From Micromussa lordhowensis (Eukaryota > Cnidaria > Anthozoa > Scleractinia > Lobophylliidae), in the NCBI GenBank assembly GCA_964020085.1, contig OZ026597.1, positions 24,445,472 to 24,509,471 on the forward strand: a stretch of DNA of 64,000 nt, given 5' to 3'. Position 1 is the stretch's first letter, and the number at the start of each line of letters is the position of its first letter. Below the pieces are notes generated by a model. That model made no database searches and had not been told where the DNA came from. It was given only the letters and a program-made list of their open reading frames with translations. Both the position numbers and the translations under genes were made by a program. Below are positions 34,001 through 41,149 of this stretch, in pieces.

Positions 34001-36431
34001 CTGCGGTGAGGTTTTCTGTATATTGTTTGGCCTTCTGTTTTGAGTTTGAATAATCTCAAAATACACAAAACAAAAGCACTGAAAATCATTCGTGTACAAG
34101 AAAAATTTATACATCGGTTAACGGCTTCCGAATAACCAGACCCTGTTTACAACAAATTAACCTGACATGATCCCGCGATCAAATCGAAAGCCAGCACTTA
34201 GTCAGCGGTCAACTTCAACTTTATCATCTTTGTATGTACCACCGTACTTGATGCATATGGCATCACTGATGCTAGTGACATGCGGTATCTACAACTGTAG
34301 CTGTCAGGCCATTATAAAATCAATGTATTTTTATCAATCGTGGACTGTTAAAACAAATCATTACTACTAAGGAGAGGTACTCAGTGGTAAGAACATGTGG
34401 CCATGGTTTATAACGTCATGGGTTTGACTCCCATCAGAAAGTCCGAGTGTTGCTTGTTGTCTCTTTCTCGTGACAAACTGAATACTGTTACCTAGCACGG
34501 TATGAACTCGCTCCGACGAAGGGCTAACGCTCGAAACGTCAGCTTTCGAATCTCTTTTCAGTTGCCAATTCACATTATCAACTCAGTTGATAAAGCCAAA
34601 TTATACGGTATGACAAAGCTTAAAAGGTACCATTTGTGAGCTAGAGCGTGTTAATGAGACTTCAAGAAAGGGTAAATTACTTTGCCAAAACCCATGTGCT
34701 TTAATATATTCCATGTTATAGTAATTCAAATACGGGGGAGGACGGGAAGCATAGCTAAATACCAAACGAGGGAAAAAATAGGCTGCAAGGATTTGTTGGG
34801 AAAAACTTGTAAACGTATTGCCTTTTGTAGTTAGATTTCACTGTTAAACCTTGTACATTCTACGCCTGACCACCGTGTTTGACTGCGCAGTTCTCATATA
34901 TGAAAGCATCATTTGTCCACTGTTTTCTTTTTTTTTTGTTAGGACTTGATCTCGACAACATGTATTCTCTTTTCCCTCCTAATGAACCTGTAAGTATTTA
35001 CTCCTTTAATTTGTGTTTTTGTTGTTGCTATGGTTGTTGTTTATATTGTAGTTGTTGTTTTGTGTCGTGTTAATTTAATAGGGACCAAGTGTTAATCGTG
35101 TCTTGTTTACGAACCTTGAGAGACGTTACAATGAAGACATGATTGATTATCGCAGTTATTGCCGGATTTCATACGGTGGGGGCCTGGGTACAAGTCCGTG
35201 TATTATGGGATTAACAACACAAGACCCATATATTCAGAAAGAGCACACTGAGCTTTACAAAATTCTTAACTTTCATGTTAATTGGGCCAATATTGAACAA
35301 GATACAGCCATTCCAAAACTTCAAAATTTCCAATTTCCGGACAAGTGTCCGGCAATCCATACATTTGTTACTAAATTTTTAAGTTTTTGAATGGCTGTCA
35401 GTTTCATCTCTGTCAGGAAGAATCTCATCCTGTGTAAGCTCTTGAGTTTGGTGTGTAACATGGCTCGGAGTCTGCATGAAAGTGACCCATTGAAATGAAA
35501 GCTGTCGATCGGCAGAAATTTTAGAAAAATAAGTAAATTTGTGAAAGATTGTTACCTCCAAAACAGATAGACCGCTTTTTCGGAGACGCACGAAACAGTT
35601 GCCGTTAGCGACAAAGGAGAATGTTTTGCTAGAAGCTGTCAAATAAAAAGGCAAATGCACATGAGGACATTCCTTCGCGCGCTGTGTTGTTGTTTTCCAG
35701 AATTTTGAAACGCACGGACTCGTGAATCGGTAACGATCAGTGACTTCCTTTAACTGCCCTCCGAAATACCCCGATGCTGGATTTCCTCCCTTCAGCAATA
35801 ATCGATTATGCTACCTCGTAGGTTATCGTCCATGCTTTTCCCCCGGATAAAAGCCGTTCCATTCAGCCCGCCATCGCCAGGTATTTTCCGGCTTGCCCCG
35901 GGAATGTGATCACGTGCGCTTACCTATTTGGCGTCAGTTATAGACCACGAGGGCTTAATTCAAATACGTTTCTCGACAGCGGCAACTTTCTCACCTGTTT
36001 CGGTAGTAAAAGAGTAAGCTTTATGAACACCTAGCAAAAGATCGAATGAGAAACGCTAAGGTCGCTAAGGTTTAAACACAAACTTTTAAGATGTAAAGCA
36101 TCTTCCTTGTGTAAAAGGTCGAGTCCTCTTCATTTTAGTTCGCCCAGCAAGATCAGACTGTGAACTCTCCTTCTCAGATAGGTACTGTAGCCTCAGATAG
36201 ATAGATTGACAGACACAGATTGGCAGACAGACGGACGTACAGACAGACGGCAGATCTCCTGACTGAATTTTGTACTTCTATCGTAAAACCACCAAACATT
36301 CTCCACAGAATCCCTTAAAAACTATATACATTTTTGTAATCACTTTGATTTATTTTCCGTAGTATGCCGCTGCAATGTATCATGGGCTACTTGGTCCTCA
36401 CGGATCATCAAATGTCATTCAGTTGGATTAA
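16295..36431 (+). CDS. PIAS: E3 SUMO-protein ligase PIAS
   Basis: Seventeen coding exons: 16295-16318, 16412-16757, 20812-20896, 23054-23104, 24049-24139, 25286-25423, 25554-25659, 26211-26284, 28778-28809, 29207-29269, 30114-30179, 30916-31007, 31556-31651, 33085-33244, 33583-33737, 34943-34989, 36363-36431. They sum to 1695 nt (564 aa). Domains: SAP (about 10-44, [20 protein letters not shown]) for DNA binding; a P/Q-rich linker; PINIT domain with PVNIT at 218-222; SP-RING with CSHLQC (320-325) and WICPVC (341-346), the zinc-binding core that recruits the SUMO E2; and a SUMO-interaction motif VIDLTL (437-442) followed by a run of seven aspartates (452-458). PIAS proteins are nuclear SUMO E3 ligases that modulate STAT and other transcription factors. 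The single gene cannot be assigned to one vertebrate paralogue. Exon 31556-31651 is supported by matching phase 1 on both sides and is the least conserved. AATAAA at 37314 is a likely polyadenylation signal. Confidence 0.93.
17687..19423. mobile_element. 1.74-kb non-autonomous TIR transposon with AAT duplication, PIAS intron 2
   Basis: Inverted ends GTGTGGTTCCAGAAAATATC and GATATTTTCTGGAACCACAC continue inward through a C-run/G-run and a CACGGAAGGGA / TCCCTTCCGTG pair. AAT directly borders both ends (17684-17686, 19424-19426). Secondary G-rich blocks near 17740-17800 and 19285-19375 repeat the AATTTCCGGA theme in inverted orientation. Only short open frames occur inside and none resembles a transposase. 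A 3-bp duplication fits several superfamilies. Confidence 0.75.
20980..22179. mobile_element. 1.2-kb non-autonomous TIR element with TACTTA duplication, PIAS intron 3
   Basis: Ends CAGGGATCCATATTC and GAATATGGATCCCTG are exact reverse complements, with AGTCGTC shared a little further inward. TACTTA flanks both sides (20974-20979, 22180-22185). CAGGG termini are hAT-like, yet hAT duplications are normally 8 bp, so assignment is open. No transposase frame is visible. Confidence 0.75.
24398..25054. mobile_element. TTAA-flanked non-autonomous DNA transposon, PIAS intron 5
   Basis: Ends GGACGTTCGCGCCC and GGGCGCGAACGTCC are perfect inverted repeats bordered by TTAA (24394-24397, 25055-25058). Two internal direct repeats (about 24415-24510 and 24796-24890) both open with ACTTCCCAC(G/A)CACAG and close with GGGGGTCACCGA. 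A 160-codon open frame (25039-24557, minus) fills most of the element; I do not recognise it. It is a second TTAA family, unrelated in its ends to the one at 8938. Confidence 0.8.
25855..26105 (+). repeat. tRNA-derived SINE, copy with TGGCATAGTGGT head
   Basis: The head has a pol III A-box-like TGGCATAGTGGTG (from 25863) and a B-box-like GGTTCAATC (25905-25913) at tRNA-like spacing. It is followed by a pyrimidine-rich body (TTTTCTCTAGTAATTCTCTC) and then the ACTTGCAAAGACTGCAATAT unit (from about 26007), which recurs twice at 26.8-27.0 kb. Confidence 0.6.
26626..27094. repeat. SINE cluster with tandem bodies, bounded by 27-bp inverted repeats
   Basis: tRNA-like heads occur at 26727-26790 (A box TAGCTTAGTTGG at 26736, B box GGTTCAAATCC at 26780-26790) and at 27026-27075 (TAGCTCAGTTGG, truncated before its B box). 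A partial head with GGGTGCAAATCCC lies at 26858-26905. Two bodies with GACTTGCAAAGACTGCAATA follow. The block is bounded by perfect inverted repeats (26626-26652, 27068-27094; CAGTTATACTCACAACTTAA on the left). Confidence 0.7.
27753..28601 (+). mobile_element. 5'-truncated Penelope-like retroelement with GIY-YIG endonuclease
   Basis: One open frame runs from about 27785 (first Met 27910) to the stop at 28426-28428, 172 codons from the Met. It contains a cysteine-bearing GIY-YIG core: [19 protein letters not shown], then FETRKKEH and later [11 protein letters not shown]. This arrangement (C-terminal GIY-YIG after a reverse transcriptase, with a CxxC-type insertion) is typical of Penelope-like elements. 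The reverse transcriptase is missing, consistent with 5' truncation. TAAAAGCTAAATT occurs at 27740-27752 and 28602-28614 and is a likely 13-bp target-site duplication. It lies in PIAS intron 8 in the same orientation as the gene. The frame is still open, so the copy is not old or was preserved by chance. Confidence 0.82.
29837..29982. repeat. Foldback element built of TTATCCACTGGATA words
   Basis: Ends CGGGTTGTTCGAAAGG and CCTTTGAACAACTGG are inverted. The interior alternates GGATAACGCTATCCACCGGA, ATCCAGTGGATAACA, TTATCCACTGGATA and TTTATCCAGTGGA, giving nested hairpins. No coding capacity. PIAS intron 10. Confidence 0.75.
32196..32530. repeat. Hairpin MITE (AACAATTA family), copy 3
   Basis: Begins TGTTTCTATCGAGTTTTAGT and ends with CTGAAACACA. 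It carries GCTGATTGGCTACGCTACTC, an AT-rich palindrome (CTATTCTATTATAGATAG) and a terminal hairpin with GATTTCTACGCATGATAGTTG paired to the CAACTATCGCGCAATAGAAATC arm. Located in PIAS intron 13, about 100 bp from copy 4. Confidence 0.7.
32631..32915. repeat. Hairpin MITE (AACAATTA family), copy 4
   Basis: Inverted ends GTGTTTCTAT and ATAGAAACAC are clearest in this copy. The internal order matches copy 3: GAGTTTTAGTATAAA, CTGATTAGCTGCGCTACT, GAAGAGGATTTAGAT and a terminal ACTAGATTATTTGCTC hairpin, with a shortened hairpin arm. Confidence 0.7.
33932..34080 (+). repeat. GATTAAGCTAA...CCAGGAT dispersed repeat, copy 1
   Basis: Starts ACCGGGTTGTTCAAAGCC and contains TTTTGTAACTCTGCGGTGAG and GAGTTTGAATAATCTCAAA. 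The same blocks occur at 63168-63408 and, reversed, at 58470-58606. It lies in PIAS intron 15. Confidence 0.65.
35040..36362. other. Last PIAS intron with two unexplained open frames
   Basis: The intron holds a 95-codon frame on + (35103-35390) and a 139-codon frame on - (35798-35379) that touch end to end. Neither has recognisable domains or convincing splice or poly-A context. A (GACA)n-like degenerate microsatellite lies at about 36190-36250. An unrecognised repeat is as likely as a gene. Confidence 0.35.
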
Positions 36432-37985
36432 AAGGCAGCATACTAGAAGTAGAAGAAGTTGAGAGAAAAGACAAAAGATCATCTTCTACAACTATCCATT
36501 CTAGCAAGAGAGCGGAAGGAAAACCACTTTTATGTACATAGATAAACCTGGAAAGTGTGCGATAAAGTGATGAGCAGTGCCAATTCAGAGCGCCATCCCT
36601 CTTCTCATCTGGGTCCCGTTATTGTGTCATTGTGGCAAGTAGCACACCATAGCGCATACAATGTCAGGACCTCGCTCTACCCCCATCTCAGTGCTTCTCT
36701 GTTTGTCTAGCGTGTAGTGTTCACCATCCGGTTTTGAATTGCATTCCTGGTTACTTTGCTGACTCACTCTCTCATTTCTCGTAAGAACAAAAGCTCGCCT
36801 AAAGTTACACCAAGCAACAAAACGCTTTACACCATAGTAAGGGACAGTGGGCGAACCTGATGCTAGTTTTCAGTGATTCTTATTAAACTGGCACTAAAAT
36901 AGTTATCATGTGGTGAGAAATGCTTTGGAGAACCATACGGAACTTGAACCAAAATCTGTTTAGTTTCAGCGTTCGGGTAACGTTGAATATTTAAAATCTG
37001 ATTGTTCCAAAGTACATGTTCGTACCAACAAGCAAGTAAAGGGAGTGGTTGCTTCTTGAGGTGGGGGGGGGGGGGGGGGAGGGGCAAGGAATGGTCACCC
37101 GGAGTGTATTCATTATCATAACTGTGTTGTGCATGCCTTCAGTTGGCCTGTAACACTTACTAGTATTTTAACCACCTAACAGAACCAGAGAATTTTATCT
37201 ATTAGCCCAACAAAACTAACCGCTATATTTCAAAGCATTGCTTGTAAATGTGAATGTATATTGCAAGGAAGAAATCTTAAGAAAAGGAAAAGCTATTTAT
37301 ATTTTGTCCGAGAAATAAAGGTTTTGTGCTCTCGTAGCAACCGTCAAATGTTTCTAGAAATTATCAAAACCACAGGATTCTGCAGCTAAGACAGTACTGC
37401 GTGTATCTCGAGATATTTTTTGGTCAATGCTGCAGTGAAATACGAAGCCTGTTGTCACGACTGTGGAGGGAAGTCTGGAAATTACCTTTTCCTGGACTCT
37501 TACAATTTATCGTTAATATCTTTAATATAATTGTTGTCTGAACATGAATAAACATTACTGAAATTTCTGCATGTTTGTGGCTTCTTTTTCCCTTGTGGCT
37601 GGGTCTCATCAGTTTGGTTTCTTATGTCCCCGATTTAATTCATGTGGTGTCGCGCAACTGCAAGTTTTCAGTGTCACGCCATCTAAAATAAAAATCATAA
37701 TCGTTCAATAAATTAAGTCAAGAAGCTGGGATGTGAAAGATGATTGATATATAAAAAACCTCGCCAAGATTTAGGTCTGTGAGGTTATTCATTCGCGCGT
37801 TGTGTGTTTCACCCAAATTTATAGTTCGTATGGAGTGCACGTAAAGTAACGGAAACCTCTTTATAAAGCAATTGAGCCAGTACGCGCGCTTTCATTGGTC
37901 GATAGGTGTGTTTAGGTGAAAGTATGTAAACACGGGTGTGGCGTGTTAGATTCGCTCGTATTTTTGAGAATTCTTTTATAAAAGC

Positions 37986-38155
37986 AATAGAGCACTTTTT
38001 CCGTGTTTATATAGCCTCATCTAAACACCCGGAGGGTTGGGAGAATTGTCGAAAGTTATGCAAACCCTCGACTACGTCTCGGGTTTGCACAACTGTCTCG
38101 AATTCCCCCAACCCTCCTCGTGTTTAGATGAGGCTATATAAAAAAGTGCTCTATT
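37986..38155. repeat. 170-bp near-perfect foldback element
   Basis: Left arm AATAGAGCACTTTTT ... TATATAGCCTCATCTAAACA ... AGGGTTGGG; the right arm is its reverse complement, ending AAAAAAGTGCTCTATT. The only notable difference is a short CCGTGT insertion in the left arm. The spacer of about 50 bp is itself partly palindromic (CAAACCC / GGGTTTG). Confidence 0.8.
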
Positions 38156-38249
38156 AAGTCATCGAGTTTTGCCATCGAAACTTACTCAAGAGTTTCGACA
38201 CATTGAAATTAATTCTTCTTCTAGAGCAAGAACTATTTAGTTAGTAAAA

Positions 38250-39370
38250 ACTTGAGCAATGACTCATCAGCCTTACCCGGCCGCCATCTTAATGTCACGA
38301 AATGCATGAACTATGAGGAAACAATCTTCAGGCTTGAGTTATTATGGTCGTATGGTATTCTGACAACTGATGTTGCTTCCATTCTCCTTAAGGACAGCCG
38401 GAAGGCTGACCTTCAATGCTCGCCCTCCAAGCCTTCCACATTTGTCTACAGTTCGTATATCGCAGATCTAATCAGTAGGCTTATCGACTTTGATGATTAC
38501 GAACTTTACGACGTCATCTTTCAGGGCTTAGACGAGCTTTGGGTAGACTGCAAAACAGTCGTTTCTGATTTTTGCGGAAGGCGCGAAACGCCGTAAGCGT
38601 GTAAGCTTTGGGGCCCTCATAGCGTGGATAGGTTCGCCTGCAATTACAATGCCAATACCAAGATTTAACTCTAGGATTTTCCGACCAGGTTTCGAAGCAG
38701 TTGACGCGTTTAATAACAGTTGGTTGTGTCCCCCAGTTGGTCTTATTGTTAGGGTTGAGCATTTGGAGACCCTAATAGTCCCATTGTGGAAGTCATCTTT
38801 CTTTTGGAATTCCTGTTCTAAAAATGGAGTCCACTGGAGCAGCTTTGTCATTGACTGGGTGTACCTTGCCAAGTTCCAGGGACTGTTCATCAAAGGAAAA
38901 GCGCGCATTTATACAAGTGGTTATTCAAGTGCCAAAAAAGTAAGAACGATCAGCTCTGCAGAGGGAACGAAATAGTTATTTCTGAGCTGTCTATCTCCGA
39001 ATGTCCAGTTAGTCTACTAAAGAGGTACTTAGATAAATTTCGCATTCCCCCAATTCACGGGATCTCATGTTTAAGCCCATTTCCAAGGGTAATGGTTTTT
39101 GGAAGTTAGTACCCCCAGACAAACCTATCAGCTACAGTTGTATTAGGAAAGGATTCCGACGTGACTTGAAAAACATTGGGGTTGACCCATCTAAGTTCGG
39201 TCTCCATTCCCTGCGTTCGGGTGGGGCCACTTCGGCGGCTAATAATGAAATAATGACCGTATCTTTCAGCGCCATGGCCGCTGGAAGTTTGCTGAGGCGA
39301 AAAACACTTATGTTGATGATAGCATCGAGCAAAGACTCACAGTTTCTAAGCGTTTGGGTCTGTAACGCTT
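38250..39370 (+). pseudogene. Decayed tyrosine-recombinase (DIRS-like) retroelement: RNase H and recombinase remnants
   Basis: Three broken frames in one direction. Around 38640-38900 a stretch with PRFNSRIFRPGFEAVDAF, WLCPPVGLI and GTxIVPxWxSxxFW-like wording (LIVPLWKSSFFW) matches the RNase H region of DIRS-type elements. At 39067-39250 the frame reads FGLHSLRSGGATSAANN, the HxxR signature of tyrosine recombinases. After a frameshift near 39250 another frame reads RHGRWKFAEAKNTYVDDS, carrying the HxxW-like and tyrosine positions, and stops near 39362. Earlier sequence (38252-38590) reads as a broken N-terminal piece. The order RNase H then recombinase is the DIRS order. The copy is dead: it has several stops and frameshifts and no visible reverse transcriptase core. 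Confidence 0.68.
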
Positions 39371-39427
39371 ATTTCTTCTTTTCTTTTTCGTTCCTTTTCC
39401 GTGCGCCCAATACTTTGTCGCGCTATC

Positions 39428-39518
39428 GTGTTTGGGTTGGTTCTTGCCAGGCCCTCCCCAAATAAACCTATTTGCCTATTAGCTGTGTTTTTCATTCGTT
39501 GTGAAGTGGATACAAAAT
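39428..39518 (+). repeat. 91-bp direct repeat, copy A, directly after the recombinase relic
   Basis: Starts GTGTTTGGGTTGGTTCTTGC and ends AGTGGATACAAAAT. It matches 40603-40693 with only about eight differences and the same orientation, and lies about 60 bp past the recombinase stop. Confidence 0.85.
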
Positions 39519-39561
39519 ATGTTGCTTCTGACGAATGAGCTTGCGAAGAAGGCCGAAACTG

Positions 39562-39782
39562 GCTTGATATGTTTTGTACAGGGATTTTCGTCCAAAGTTG
39601 TGGACACCCCAGCCTAACTGGCCTGATGTATTTATGTATGGGGATTTATGTCCAAGGTTATGGACACCCCAGTCTAACTGGCGTGACATGTTTGTACATG
39701 GTGATTTTCGTCCAAAGTAGTGGATTGCACTAAGTGTTTGCATATAGGGATTGGTCCAAAGTTGTAAACCCCCCAGACTATG
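39562..39782 (+). repeat. Degenerate tandem array, unit about 60 bp
   Basis: Three to four units begin near 39562, 39621, 39681 and 39735. Each has GGGATTTTCGTCCAAAGTTG or a variant, followed by GGACACCCCAGxCTAACTGG in the first two units. Units shorten and diverge to the right. Confidence 0.75.
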
Positions 39783-39989
39783 TGCTAGTTGCATGCTTGT
39801 TTCTTTGTTCTGTAATACGAATTTGTATACGTGAGAGATTTTGGTCCGGAGTAGTGGACAATCTAGCCCGGATGGCAGTCAGATGTAAAGATTTTTTGCG
39901 TTATCTTCGCGCATGGTCAACGTGTATATATAAACACTCGTCAAATACCTATTGTAATATGTTCGCATCTACTTTGAAGATGGACTCTT

Positions 39990-40580
39990 CGCAAAGATTT
40001 CACATGGACAGTTCGTACAAGTGGTCGGCGATAGGAGTTTATACCTATCACCAAACAGTTATTGAACGAGCCCTACCTAGCTATCTCAGCGAGGATCTCG
40101 AGAGAATTCAAAAGCGGGCGCTTAATGTTATTTCTCCAGGGCACAGTTATTGTGATACTCTCGCCCGCCTTGGCCTCAAAACCCTACGGAGTAGACGTCA
40201 ATCACTATGTCTTAAATTTTTTCTATCAATTTTAAGTGACAAGCGTTTTAGTAATCTTGTCCCCCCAAGACACAAGGTCTCTCACAATCTTAGACACTCG
40301 CGTACTTTCAGCTTACCACGTTTTCGCACAGACCGTTACCAAAGATCTTTTATCCCAGCAATGAGCAAATATATGAATTCATAGTTTTAAGAGCATTTCG
40401 TACCGACATATATATTTTTAGCTCTAGATTTTTTAAGCCTTAGATTCATAATTGTAATTCTTATTCAATTTGTAAGTATTGACTGTTATAATGGTTAATT
40501 TTACTTTGTAAATAATTACGCAATTCAGCCAATTGGCTGCTACGTTTTTATTGTTAATAAACTATCTATCTATCTATCTT
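39990..40580 (+). mobile_element. 3' end of a non-LTR retrotransposon (LINE)
   Basis: The open frame ending at 40384 has a C-terminal segment, LPSYLSEDLERIQKRALNVI then YCDTLARLGLKTLRSRRQSL and CLKFF. This is the conserved tail following the reverse transcriptase of CR1/L2/jockey-type LINEs. The non-coding tail ends in a TATC microsatellite (40561-40579), as such LINEs commonly do. The upstream part of the same open frame (39734-40000) overlaps the tandem array and is not LINE-like, so only the last roughly 120 codons are accepted. 5' truncation explains the absence of the polymerase. Confidence 0.75.
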
Positions 40581-40602
40581 CATGTAGATTCTTATTCATG
40601 TA

Positions 40603-40693
40603 GTGTTTGGGTTGGTCCTCGCCAGGCCCTCCCCAAATGAACTTATTTGCCTATAAGCTGTGTTTTTCATTAGTTGTGAAGTGGAGACAAAAT
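40603..40693 (+). repeat. 91-bp direct repeat, copy B
   Basis: Second copy of 39428-39518, starting immediately beyond the LINE tail. It shares the CAGGCCCTCCCCAAAT and GCTGTGTTTTTCATT blocks. Confidence 0.85.
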
Positions 40694-41149
40694 TATATAA
40701 GTCCTTGATAGTGGAAAACTTAGAGCAAACAACTTCACTTTAAGTAAACCCACCATGCATGAACCATTCTTTTTTTTTGAAGCATTAAACGTTGTACTTG
40801 TGAGAGAAGAAAAGGAACGGTATCTTTTTTTGGTGAAATTAGTCACAACATTTATATATCAAACATCCCTGTTTTATTTCTGCACAACGATCAGTTTGCA
40901 ACACTGATATATAATAACATTACTTTGCTAAGAATCAAAAGATTCGCACTTCAAGCTTTGTGATAATTTCCCTTTGTGATAATTAAGATTTCTGCCTAAA
41001 CTGCAAAAACTGAATTCAGCCATTATTTCATTCAAAATAACTTACTACAGAACAAAAAGATCAATCTGTTCCTATATGTTCTCCTTAGCTGCTGTATTTT
41101 GCAGCTTTTAAATCACTGTAATCAAAGCTGATTATTTCAAAAAGAAAGT

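Larger units (their letters stand above)
36432..41149. other. Intergenic region between PIAS and the homeobox gene (convergent)
   Basis: It holds the PIAS 3' UTR (AATAAA at 37314), a G-run near 37062-37085, a foldback element, a DIRS-like relic, a tandem array, a LINE tail and the homeobox 3' UTR (TTTATT at 40873 would be its minus-strand AATAAA). No intact host gene is seen. Confidence 0.6.

Noticed and set aside
36183..36250. CRISPR-like repeat of AGACAGAC words
   Set aside because: It is a degenerate GACA microsatellite without spacers.
39734..40000. First part of the 216-codon frame ending at 40384
   Set aside because: It overlaps the tandem array and has no LINE-like sequence; only the distal part was accepted.
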